Below the pieces are notes generated by a model that made no database searches, was not told the origin of the DNA, and saw nothing but the letters and a program-made list of their open reading frames with translations. Position numbers and translations under genes: made by a program. DNA of 34,320 nt from UMGS1279 sp045536815 (lineage in GTDB: Bacteria > Bacillota > Clostridia > Oscillospirales > Acutalibacteraceae), in NCBI GenBank assembly GCA_045536815.1, contig JAZSOH010000022.1:1-34320 (forward strand), read 5' to 3'. Shown here in pieces: positions 1-7,611 of this stretch (its first letter is position 1; every line of letters begins with the position of its first letter).

Positions 1-66
<66 letters not shown>

Positions 67-176
67 ATATTTAATTTTTTAGCGTAAAGGTATTATACAC
101 CTATTGCTTTTAAATTGCAACCCTTTTTTAAAAATATTTTAAAAAGTTTTCTACATTTTTCGAACTTTTCTTACCA

Positions 177-211
177 AAAGCGGTCTAACACAAAGGTATC
201 AGACCGCTTTT
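177..211. terminator. Bidirectional intrinsic terminator after the PBP gene
   Basis: A perfect 11-bp inverted repeat, AAAAGCGGTCT / AGACCGCTTTT, with a 13-nt loop lies 10 nt past the PBP stop codon. A- and T-runs on both sides would let it work in either direction, and it separates the cell-wall genes from the tRNA. Confidence 0.85.
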
Positions 212-220
212 AACATATAT

Positions 221-1570
221 TTACTTTATATTTTTAATCATATTTGCCGCAATTCTAAGAGCAACGCCGTTACCCGAGCCTGCGTTTTCAACCACAACGG
301 CAAAGGCATAGGGCTTATCCTCTTCATTAACAAACCCCGTAAACCAAGAGTGTGGTGTTGCTTTATCGCCGACTTCAGCAGTGCCTGTTTTTCCGCAAAC
401 GGCAAGTCCGCCAAAGTAATAATCACCATAATTTTTCTTTACGTTATTTCTCATCATTTCGGTAAGCGCCTTGGCGTTTTCGTCGCTCATCATACGGGTT
501 TTTGCCATCTTAGAGCCTCTTATTCTTATGCCGTTAGCGTTTGTAACTTTATTTACGACAAAGGGCGAAACCGAAACACCATCATTGGCAATAGCACCCA
601 TAAAGCTTAGGTAATGATAGGGATTAACAAGGTCGTTATGTTGACCTATTCCTGACCAGCCAAAATCAATATCGTTTGAATTTTTAACCTGATAAACACT
701 TTCCGCACAGGTGATTTTATCCATCTTAAGAGCTTTATTAAACCCAACATTTTCTGCGGTTTTTGTTAGCTTATTTCTGCCAAGCTTTAGTGCAGTCTGG
801 GCGAAAAACGCATTACAGGAATGGGTTAAGGCATTTCCTATATTTGTTTCGCCGTGCCTTCCCATACAGCTTAGCCATTCGTCCATAATGGTAACGCCGT
901 GATTACAGCTAAAACGCAGTGAATCTACCTTATTTATATTTTCAAGAGCCGAAAGGGTTGTAACAAGCTTAAAGATAGAACCCGGAGCATAAACGCCCGA
1001 AATAAAGCGGTTAACGTAAACACCATCGCCCCTTGGCGCAGTTGCACTGGCGGGGTCAAAGGTTGGGGTGCTAACCATACAAACAATTTCACCTGTTTTA
1101 TAGTTATAAATACCAACTGAGCCCGAATAACCGCCAAGAAGCCTAAGGGCTTTAGTGCAAAGCTCACTATCTAAGGTGAGTTCAACATTATTTCCCTTGC
1201 CGCTTAGGTTATAGGTGCCGTTTATTAGGTCATAACCAGAAAGCTCTTTAAGGTATGCCGACTGAACGCCGGTTGACACGAAGCCTTTCAAATCACCAAC
1301 AGTATGAACGGTTGCACGTCTGATTTCTTTGTTTTCGTTATATACTCGCTCGCCATTTTTGGTTGTAGCCAAAACAAGGCCGTTTCTATCGGTGATATCC
1401 CCCGCTTTAAGCAAAACACCCTCATCGAAAATATGCTTATTGGTGGGGTAGGAAGCCCATTTTTTGCCGTGAATAGAAAGCCTTACCAAAGAAAGAGAAA
1501 GCCCAAACACAAAGAAAATAACAGTGAGGTAAACGATGAAAAATCTATGCTTAATCCACTTCATCTTCAT
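221..1570 (-). CDS. Class B penicillin-binding protein (peptidoglycan transpeptidase, PbpA/FtsI type)
   Basis: A 449-residue D,D-transpeptidase that cross-links peptidoglycan on the outer face of the membrane. One N-terminal membrane anchor (about residues 8-30) is followed by a short pedestal region and the transpeptidase domain. All three active-site motifs are present: SxxK as S198-I-F-K201, SxN as S251-C-N253, and K394-T-G-T397. At 449 aa it is compact for a class B PBP, because the N-terminal pedestal is short, as in PbpA-like proteins. Its start overlaps the end of the upstream SEDS gene by 20 bp, so the two are almost certainly translationally coupled. SEDS glycosyltransferases work as complexes with a cognate class B PBP, so the pair probably forms one wall synthase. 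Whether it serves elongation, division or sporulation cannot be told from sequence. Confidence 0.93.
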   Translation of the reverse strand: MKMKWIKHRFFIVYLTVIFFVFGLSLSLVRLSIHGKKWASYPTNKHIFDEGVLLKAGDITDRNGLVLATTKNGERVYNENKEIRRATVHTVGDLKGFVSTGVQSAYLKELSGYDLINGTYNLSGKGNNVELTLDSELCTKALRLLGGYSGSVGIYNYKTGEIVCMVSTPTFDPASATAPRGDGVYVNRFISGVYAPGSIFKLVTTLSALENINKVDSLRFSCNHGVTIMDEWLSCMGRHGETNIGNALTHSCNAFFAQTALKLGRNKLTKTAENVGFNKALKMDKITCAESVYQVKNSNDIDFGWSGIGQHNDLVNPYHYLSFMGAIANDGVSVSPFVVNKVTNANGIRIRGSKMAKTRMMSDENAKALTEMMRNNVKKNYGDYYFGGLAVCGKTGTAEVGDKATPHSWFTGFVNEEDKPYAFAVVVENAGSGNGVALRIAANMIKNIK

Positions 1571-3197
1571 ACCTCCAATCGCTCACAGGCTTTTTATGAA
1601 GCTCGGCAGCCTTGAAAAATGCCATAAAAAGCAGAGCCGAAATAATACTTGAGCCGCCCTTACTCACAAATATAAGGGTAACGCCCGTAAGGGGCAACAA
1701 ATCAAGCGAGCCAAAGATATTAAGTGCCGATTGTATTATAAGCATCACCGCTGCACTAAGCGCGGTTATAGAGTAGAAGGTGCTGTCTGCTTGTTTTGCG
1801 AGTCTAACTGCGTAAATTGCGACAAGAGCAACACAAAATGCAACACAAACGGCCACAATAGCGCCCCATTCTTCACCCAAAATACCAAAAACAAGGTCGG
1901 TATCCGCCGCCGAAATATAGGATAAAAATCCCTCACCCGGACCGACCCCAAGCAGTCCTCCGCTTGCGAAGGCTATCATTGTTCGGGTTTGTTGATATCC
2001 CAAGCTGTCGGGATATTCCCAAGCGTGAAGCCAAACCCCAAACCTTCTTGCAACGTAGGGCACAAGCAACGAAACAAGCAAAATGCCCAAAACGGCACCG
2101 CCTGTGATTCCAAAAACAAATATGGGACTATAGAGCCTTACAGTTAAAATTATAAGCATTCCCGCAAAGAAAATTGCCGCGGCTCCAAAGTCAAACATAA
2201 TTGCAAGTGCGCCTACTGATAGCATTGCAAATATAAAAAACTCTATTTTAAGAGCGGATTTTTTAACAATATCATAAAGCATTTTACCGCCACAAAAAAC
2301 AAAAAGCGGTTTGCATAGCTCTGACGGTTGGAAGGAAAAGCTTCCAAAGCTAAGCCAGTTTCTTGCCCCACCCGCAACAGTGCCAAAAAATGCAGTGTAA
2401 TAAAGCACAAAAAGGGTTAAAAACATTACGGGCCTTTGAAGCTTTGTACAAAGCTCGGGCGATTTGAGAAAAACTGTTAAAAGAATATATCCTAAAAACC
2501 CCGCCACATAGCAAACAAGGTGCTTTGTCAGATTTTCGGGAGAAATAGAACAGGTGATTGCTAGGCCAAAGGTTGTCATAAACAAAACGGGAATTTCGGT
2601 AAGCATAGTAAAGTTTTTAATAAAAAGGCCCACTATAAAATAAAGCCACTCGCCAACAAGAAGTAATGCGAAGCAAACAACCGCAATAAGTGGAAGAGCG
2701 GTGTTAAATTTTAGCATAATGGCGATAAAAACCATAAGCTGAATGGCGATTAAGGTTACCATTGGAAGACCTGCACTAGTGGCAAGAGATGAGGCTTTTG
2801 GAACCTCTTTTCTTTTAAAAGTAAGAGTCTGCTTACAAATTTCAACCTTATCGCCGTAGTCGAGCGGCGCGGGTGCGGTGAGATTTTGAAGATTTACTGA
2901 TACCTTGCCGTCAAGCGGCGCAAGCCACCATCTGTGTTTTTTTATGAACAAAATAGCATGTTTTGTGTGAACATTTTCAAGAGGGATAACTATATCTGCC
3001 CTTTTTGTTCTGCCTATAAGATTTTCTTTGCCGTAAACTGAAATAGAAAGCCCATCTTTAGTGGTAAGCTCTGCAAGGGGGAAAGGCTTTGACTTTATTT
3101 TATGGAAGTATTTAAACCACAAAAACATAAGCAGCAAAGAAAAAAGAGGTATAAGCCATCTGGAAACCGCAAAATAATAGGTATAAATAATCTCCAA
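1551..3197 (-). CDS. FHA domain fused to an FtsW/RodA/SpoVE (SEDS) peptidoglycan polymerase
   Basis: A 548-residue membrane protein. One N-terminal membrane segment (about 10-28) is followed by a cytoplasmic FHA domain (about 45-115: a GR motif, then DIVIP, HTKH and a VNL turn). The rest is a multi-spanning SEDS domain. SEDS marks visible are FQPSELCKP and the segment GVGPGEGFLSYI followed by a D-T-D-L-V-F-G-I-L-G-E-E-W-G stretch, matching the conserved loop with the essential Asp. SEDS proteins polymerise lipid II into glycan strands and pair with class B PBPs; the PBP gene follows with a 20-bp overlap. The FHA part suggests control through Ser/Thr phosphorylation, but the usual Ser of the S-x-x-H motif is His here. 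FHA-SEDS fusions occur in Clostridia; the partner kinase is not in this window. Confidence 0.9.
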   Translation of the reverse strand: MEIIYTYYFAVSRWLIPLFSLLLMFLWFKYFHKIKSKPFPLAELTTKDGLSISVYGKENLIGRTKRADIVIPLENVHTKHAILFIKKHRWWLAPLDGKVSVNLQNLTAPAPLDYGDKVEICKQTLTFKRKEVPKASSLATSAGLPMVTLIAIQLMVFIAIMLKFNTALPLIAVVCFALLLVGEWLYFIVGLFIKNFTMLTEIPVLFMTTFGLAITCSISPENLTKHLVCYVAGFLGYILLTVFLKSPELCTKLQRPVMFLTLFVLYYTAFFGTVAGGARNWLSFGSFSFQPSELCKPLFVFCGGKMLYDIVKKSALKIEFFIFAMLSVGALAIMFDFGAAAIFFAGMLIILTVRLYSPIFVFGITGGAVLGILLVSLLVPYVARRFGVWLHAWEYPDSLGYQQTRTMIAFASGGLLGVGPGEGFLSYISAADTDLVFGILGEEWGAIVAVCVAFCVALVAIYAVRLAKQADSTFYSITALSAAVMLIIQSALNIFGSLDLLPLTGVTLIFVSKGGSSIISALLFMAFFKAAELHKKPVSDWRYEDEVD

Positions 3198-3230
3198 ATG
3201 CTACACCTCCTTTAAATTTTAAGTTTATAT

Positions 3231-4823
3231 TTATTCCTTAGAAAATTCTTCTAAAATAAGTCCTTCGTTTTTCTCAAGCGCCCAACGAATATTCCATTCG
3301 CTTGTAAAAATTAAAAGGTCGTTTTCCCTTACGTCCTTTACCCATTTTGTATCTGAAGTAAGGCTAAGAGCTTTTATATCTATATCCTTATTTTTTACCC
3401 AACGAATGTGCTGATATGAAAGGGGTCTGCGCCTTATATCAACGTTATATTCGTTTTTAAGACGATATTCCAAAACCTCAAACTGAAGAACACCGACAAC
3501 GCCCACGATTACTCGCTCCATACCACTGTCGGGCTCGTGGAAAATTTGAATTGCACCCTCTTGCGCAATTTGTGTCATACCCTTTACAAACTGTTTTCTT
3601 TTTAGGGTATCAATTTGCTCAATCTCGGCAAAATGTTCGGGTGCGAAGGTTGGAATCCCCTCAAACTCTATCTTCTTTTTATCATCGCAGACGGTGTCGC
3701 CTATCGAGAAAATGCCGGGGTCAAAAACGCCAATAATATCACCTGCATATGCCTCGTCGATAATCTCTCTATCCTGCGCCATCATTTGCTGGGGTTGAGA
3801 AAGTTTAATTTTCTTACCGCCCTGAAGATGATAATATTCCTTGCCCCTTTCGAATTTGCCTGAACAGATTCTCATAAAGGCAATTCTATCTCTATGCGCC
3901 TTATTCATATTAGCCTGAATTTTAAAAACAAAGGCAGAGAAATTTTCTGAAAATGGGTCGACTTCCTCGGTTTTGGTTTTACGGCTAAGGGGCGCGGTAG
4001 TCATTTCCAAAAAGCTTTCAAGAAAAGGCTCAACACCAAAGTTTGTAAGAGCCGAGCCAAAAAATACAGGGCTTAGCTTTCCGTGGCGTACTTTTTCAAG
4101 GTCAAACTCAAAACTAGCGCCGTCGAGAAGTTCAATTTGGTCAACCAAATCTTTTCTTTGATAGGGGCCTATAAGCTCGTCAAGTTTTTCGGTGTCGGTA
4201 ATATCACATTCTATTGCCGTAAGCTTATTTTGACCCTTATGAAATTCGTTAAAGGTTAAAATTCTACGTTTTTCTCTATCAAAAACGCCCTTAAAATCAA
4301 CACCGCAGCCGATAGGCCAGTTTACAGGATAGGTGCCGATACCAAATTCGGTTTCAAGCTGGTCTAAAAGTTCAAACGGGTCTCGAGCTTCACGGTCGAG
4401 TTTATTTATAAAGGTAAAAATGGGTATATCCCTCATGGCGCAAACCTTGAAAAGCTTTCTTGTTTGCGGCTCAATACCCTTTGCGGCATCAATAACCATA
4501 ACGGCACTGTCTGCCGCCATAAGAGTACGATAGGTATCCTCTGAAAAGTCCTGATGTCCGGGGGTGTCAAGAATATTTATGCAATATCCACCGAATTCAA
4601 ACTGCATTACCGAAGAGGTGATTGAGATACCTCTTTGTTTTTCAAGCTCCATCCAGTCGGAAACGGCGTGTCTGGCCGTTGCTTTGCCCTTAACCGAGCC
4701 GGCAAGCTGTATCGCACCGCCGTAAAGCAAAAACTTTTCAGTAAGGGTTGTTTTACCCGCGTCGGGATGGGAGATGATTGCGAAGGTTCTTCGCCTATTT
4801 ATTTCGTTCTTTAAATCTGCCAA
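3231..4823 (-). CDS. prfC: Peptide chain release factor 3
   Basis: A 530-residue translational GTPase of normal RF3 length. RF3 uses GTP to eject RF1/RF2 from the ribosome after peptide release. The G1 loop reads S18-H-P-D-A-G-K-T-T, followed by a switch II DTPGHQDFSEDTYRTL and NKLD for guanine recognition. After the G domain come the domain-II beta barrel and an RF3 C-terminal domain. The start is TTG at 4823: an AAAGGA ribosome site lies about 10 nt upstream, and the reading ADLKNEINRRRTFAIISHPD matches the family N-terminus. It sits between the SGNH hydrolase (21 bp upstream) and the SEDS gene (33 bp downstream), probably in one transcript but with no functional link to either. Confidence 0.96.
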   Translation of the reverse strand: MADLKNEINRRRTFAIISHPDAGKTTLTEKFLLYGGAIQLAGSVKGKATARHAVSDWMELEKQRGISITSSVMQFEFGGYCINILDTPGHQDFSEDTYRTLMAADSAVMVIDAAKGIEPQTRKLFKVCAMRDIPIFTFINKLDREARDPFELLDQLETEFGIGTYPVNWPIGCGVDFKGVFDREKRRILTFNEFHKGQNKLTAIECDITDTEKLDELIGPYQRKDLVDQIELLDGASFEFDLEKVRHGKLSPVFFGSALTNFGVEPFLESFLEMTTAPLSRKTKTEEVDPFSENFSAFVFKIQANMNKAHRDRIAFMRICSGKFERGKEYYHLQGGKKIKLSQPQQMMAQDREIIDEAYAGDIIGVFDPGIFSIGDTVCDDKKKIEFEGIPTFAPEHFAEIEQIDTLKRKQFVKGMTQIAQEGAIQIFHEPDSGMERVIVGVVGVLQFEVLEYRLKNEYNVDIRRRPLSYQHIRWVKNKDIDIKALSLTSDTKWVKDVRENDLLIFTSEWNIRWALEKNEGLILEEFSKE

Positions 4824-4844
4824 AAAAATACGTCCTTTTATAAA

Positions 4845-6137
4845 TTATTCTTTACAAAACGATGCAACCACGTTTCTATAAACTGCATCGGCAATTTGCA
4901 TATAGCCCTCATTTGTGGGGTGAGCGCCGTTAATATCAAACCTTTCGGTAGTAGAGCTTCTTGCATTAACGGGTTTTTGTATATAGGGATAGCCGTGGTC
5001 GGAATCAAACTGCCCCGCAAGGTTAATTGCTTCAAGAAAATCGCTAAACTCTTCTTCGTTTGCCCAGTTTTCATAAGCGATATTAAGCTCGTCTACAAAA
5101 AGATGGCACAAATAGGTATCACCCCAAGGTAAAATAGCGCCGTAGTTTGTGCCAATGCCACCATGCTGCGAAGAAAGAGGCGCCATAAACACCTTAACCT
5201 TTATATCGGGGAAGGCTTCTTTTAGTTTTCTCACAATTTTCTTTCCGTAACCAAGGAATTTCTCGATGCAAGGTGCAAAGCCCTCGGTGTTCCAAAACTG
5301 CCAGCCGTTAGCACCGAGGAAGAAGTATGCCGCATCAATTTTCTCTATGCCGATTTTCTTGGCATAATAGTTAAAATCGAGTTCCTCGGTTTCGGGGTTA
5401 ACAAAGGGGTTACTAGCTTCATTGTTGGCCGAAATAATTTCAACAGGTGCGGTGTGAGTTGCACCTTCTTTGTGGGTTAATTTGCCAAAATCGGGCCTAT
5501 CTGCAGCGTGAAGAAGGTGGCGGGTGAATTTAAGCCTATCTTCTTCAATTGTTTCAAGTCGCCAAGCGGCACCGTTTTCGTCTAACCAAATAGAATGTTG
5601 GTCGGTTTTATCTTTATCGTGGTTGCAGTAAACCCATATATTAGAACGTCTATGTGTCGCAAAGCATTCCCAAGCCCAACCGCCAAAGGCTTCAAAACCA
5701 ACCTTGTCCACTTTGCAGTTACCAACAAAGTTAAATTTGTTTTCATAGCCAAGACCTTCGGGAGTGCCACCATTTTCTGTTAAACGGCGGTTAACCTCGT
5801 TTATCCAGGTTCCGCTTTCGGTAAGCGAATCACCAACGCAAAGAATGTTAACAGGCTTTGCAGGGGCCTTCGCCTCTACAACATTAAGAACGGTTTTGCC
5901 TTGTCCTAAAATGGTTTTGTCGGGACCGCAAACATCAATAGTAAGGTCATATCTTCCGGGAGCTTCGGGTGTAAACTCAAAGTACCTTGGAAAAGCCTTG
6001 CCCTTTACACAGTGGGGAGCAATATCAAAAATAAAGGGATTGGGGGCCTCAACAATACCTCTATAAAAAAGCTGGAAGGTATCACCCACAACTAAATCAT
6101 ATTTTTTGGGAAGAATAACTCTGATTTTATCGAACAT
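4845..6137 (-). CDS. SGNH/GDSL-type hydrolase (esterase family)
   Basis: A 430-residue protein with a beta-rich N-terminal domain (about 1-95) and an SGNH hydrolase domain. Block I is G102-D-S-L with the likely nucleophile Ser104, and a G-A-N block follows (FFLGANGWQFW). The C-terminal block reads D401-INGA-H406-P, so the usual D-x-x-H has Asn at the Asp position with an Asp two residues earlier. There is no signal peptide, so a cytoplasmic enzyme acting on imported esters, such as acetylated carbohydrate, is plausible; the substrate cannot be read from the sequence. It is divergent from the minD-like gene and has its own promoter at 6186-6214. Confidence 0.82.
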   Translation of the reverse strand: MFDKIRVILPKKYDLVVGDTFQLFYRGIVEAPNPFIFDIAPHCVKGKAFPRYFEFTPEAPGRYDLTIDVCGPDKTILGQGKTVLNVVEAKAPAKPVNILCVGDSLTESGTWINEVNRRLTENGGTPEGLGYENKFNFVGNCKVDKVGFEAFGGWAWECFATHRRSNIWVYCNHDKDKTDQHSIWLDENGAAWRLETIEEDRLKFTRHLLHAADRPDFGKLTHKEGATHTAPVEIISANNEASNPFVNPETEELDFNYYAKKIGIEKIDAAYFFLGANGWQFWNTEGFAPCIEKFLGYGKKIVRKLKEAFPDIKVKVFMAPLSSQHGGIGTNYGAILPWGDTYLCHLFVDELNIAYENWANEEEFSDFLEAINLAGQFDSDHGYPYIQKPVNARSSTTERFDINGAHPTNEGYMQIADAVYRNVVASFCKE

Positions 6138-6185
6138 AACAAAACCTCTTTCTTAAGGAGTATATCTAGTTTTTATCATACCATT

Positions 6186-6214
6186 ATATTACTACATACT
6201 TAAGGTAAAATCAA
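6186..6214 (-). promoter_or_regulatory. Sigma-A promoter of the SGNH hydrolase/prfC operon
   Basis: On the minus strand TTGATT (6214-6209) and TAATAT (6191-6186) are separated by 17 nt, about 50 bp upstream of the hydrolase start at 6137. A TATAAT overlaps the -10 region as an alternative. Confidence 0.6.
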
Positions 6215-6325
6215 CATTTACTTTGAATTTTAACTACTTTTTTAAAAATTAAAAAATAGATATTTAGGTATTAGTAAACAAGATAAAAAACTTGAAAAAA
6301 ATATAAAAATACCAGCCTTTAAGTG

Positions 6326-6354
6326 TTTACAAAAAAGGGAAATTGTGATAAAAT
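6326..6354 (+). promoter_or_regulatory. Sigma-A promoter of the minD-mgsA-aspS gene run
   Basis: TTTACA (6326-6331) and TAAAAT (6349-6354) with 17-nt spacing, 50 bp upstream of the ATG at 6405. The leader ends in a GAAGGAG ribosome site. The rest of the 6138-6404 intergenic stretch is A+T-rich with no gene. Confidence 0.65.
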
Positions 6355-6404
6355 GATTTGTAATATGGATAATTAGTGCAAATCTCTTTTGAAGGAGCGG
6401 TGAT

Positions 6405-7136
6405 ATGAGCAGGCTTATTGCGATTACCTCGGGCAAAGGCGGCGTTGGTAAAAGTAATGTTTCCGTCCATTTAGCAGCTGCGCTTAGCGAAAAAGGAAGT
6501 AAAGTACTTCTTATTGACCTTGATGCAGGTATGCGTTGTCTCGACCTTCTTTTAGGGGTTTCGGGCTCCCTTGTTTTCGACCTTGGAGATGTACTTTCGG
6601 GTGAGCACGATATAAACGAGGCGCTATTAAAAAGCGAAAAGCACGGCGTTTATCTTCTTGCGGCACCACTTTCAAAAGGAATTGACTCCGATAAGCTTTC
6701 TTCATTTTTAAAAAAGCTTCCCGAAGAGTTTGATTTTGTTATTCTTGATTTTCCTGCCGGTGGTGTAGACGAACTTTATAAAGCTCTTCCAAAATATACT
6801 GAGGCGCTTGTTGTTTGCAACGCCGATGCCGTTTCTATAAGAGATGCAGCGCTTATTGGTAGCGACCTTAGGTCTTTAGACCTTCTTTCTGTTCGTCTTG
6901 TGCTTAACAGGGCAGATTTTGAACATATTAAAAGCGGCGTAAACGCAAATATTGATGAGGTTATTGACCGTTCAGGAATAGGACTAATTGCGGTTATTCC
7001 GCAAAGCCTAGATATATACTACGCCTCTTGCACAGGGGAAAGGTTGAAAAAGAAAAGCAAGGCGGCAAAGGCCTTTGACCGACTTTCAAAAAGGGTTTTG
7101 GGCTATGATATTCCGCTTGAGATTAAAAAAATATAA
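6405..7136 (+). CDS. minD: MinD-like ATPase (septum-site placement family), lacking the C-terminal membrane helix
   Basis: A 243-residue ParA/MinD-class ATPase. The deviant Walker A GKGGVGKS lies at residues 10-17; then come LLIDLDAGMRCLDLLLG, closely matching the MinD signature (D-x-D-x-G-x-R-x-L-D), and the Walker B region VILDFPAG. MinD dimerises with ATP on the membrane and, with MinC, blocks FtsZ rings at the poles. Typical MinDs end with a PF-type linker and an amphipathic membrane-targeting helix; this one stops at RVLGYDIPLEIKKI, just where that helix would begin. No minC or minE is nearby. mgsA follows 16 bp downstream; in many Clostridia mgsA closes the mreBCD-min-rodA cluster, so this may be a relic of it. 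A MinD paralogue with another cargo is the main alternative. Confidence 0.8.
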   Translation: MSRLIAITSGKGGVGKSNVSVHLAAALSEKGSKVLLIDLDAGMRCLDLLLGVSGSLVFDLGDVLSGEHDINEALLKSEKHGVYLLAAPLSKGIDSDKLSSFLKKLPEEFDFVILDFPAGGVDELYKALPKYTEALVVCNADAVSIRDAALIGSDLRSLDLLSVRLVLNRADFEHIKSGVNANIDEVIDRSGIGLIAVIPQSLDIYYASCTGERLKKKSKAAKAFDRLSKRVLGYDIPLEIKKI

Positions 7137-7152
7137 AGAGAGGTAAAACAAA

Positions 7153-7554
7153 ATGAATATTGCAATTATTGCACATGACGCGAAGAAGGAACTTATGGTA
7201 CAGTTTTGCATTGCATATTGCGGTGTGCTAAGCCGTCATAATATATTTGCCACAGGTACAACCGGTAAGCTTGTTGCAGAGGCAACAGGTCTTGAAATCA
7301 CAAAGTTTTTAAGCGGTGCTCAAGGTGGCGCACAGCAAATTGGTTCGCGCATTAGTTGTGATGAAATCGACCTTGTTTTACTTTTCCGCGACCCGCTTAA
7401 CCCAAAACCGAGCGAGCCTGACGAAAGGGTGCTTTTAAACCTTTGCGATGTTCATAATATCCCCGTTGCAACCAATATAGCCACTGCCGAGGTTTTAATT
7501 CACGGTCTTGAGCGTGGCGACCTTGACTGGCGCGACATTGTAAAGACAAATTAA
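7153..7554 (+). CDS. mgsA: Methylglyoxal synthase
   Basis: A 133-residue enzyme of full family length that converts dihydroxyacetone phosphate to methylglyoxal and phosphate, a glycolytic bypass used when phosphate is limiting or sugar phosphates accumulate. The N-terminus IAIIAHDAKK, the phosphate-binding ATGTTGKL and the SGAQGGAQQIG and LLFRDPLNPKP segments are hallmark MGS sequences, and the His of DVHNIPVATN is conserved. It starts 16 bp after the minD-like gene behind a GAGAGG ribosome site and precedes aspS by about 57 bp. Confidence 0.97.
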   Translation: MNIAIIAHDAKKELMVQFCIAYCGVLSRHNIFATGTTGKLVAEATGLEITKFLSGAQGGAQQIGSRISCDEIDLVLLFRDPLNPKPSEPDERVLLNLCDVHNIPVATNIATAEVLIHGLERGDLDWRDIVKTN

Positions 7555-7611
7555 GGTTCAGTTAGGGTATACTTTTTAAAACCTATATTTATTTAAAAGG
7601 ATGTGCTTTTA

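Noticed and set aside
4845..6137. Inactive SGNH hydrolase because of N-G-A-H in the last block
   Set aside because: An Asp two residues earlier and the otherwise intact blocks make loss of activity unproven; it may be a subfamily feature.
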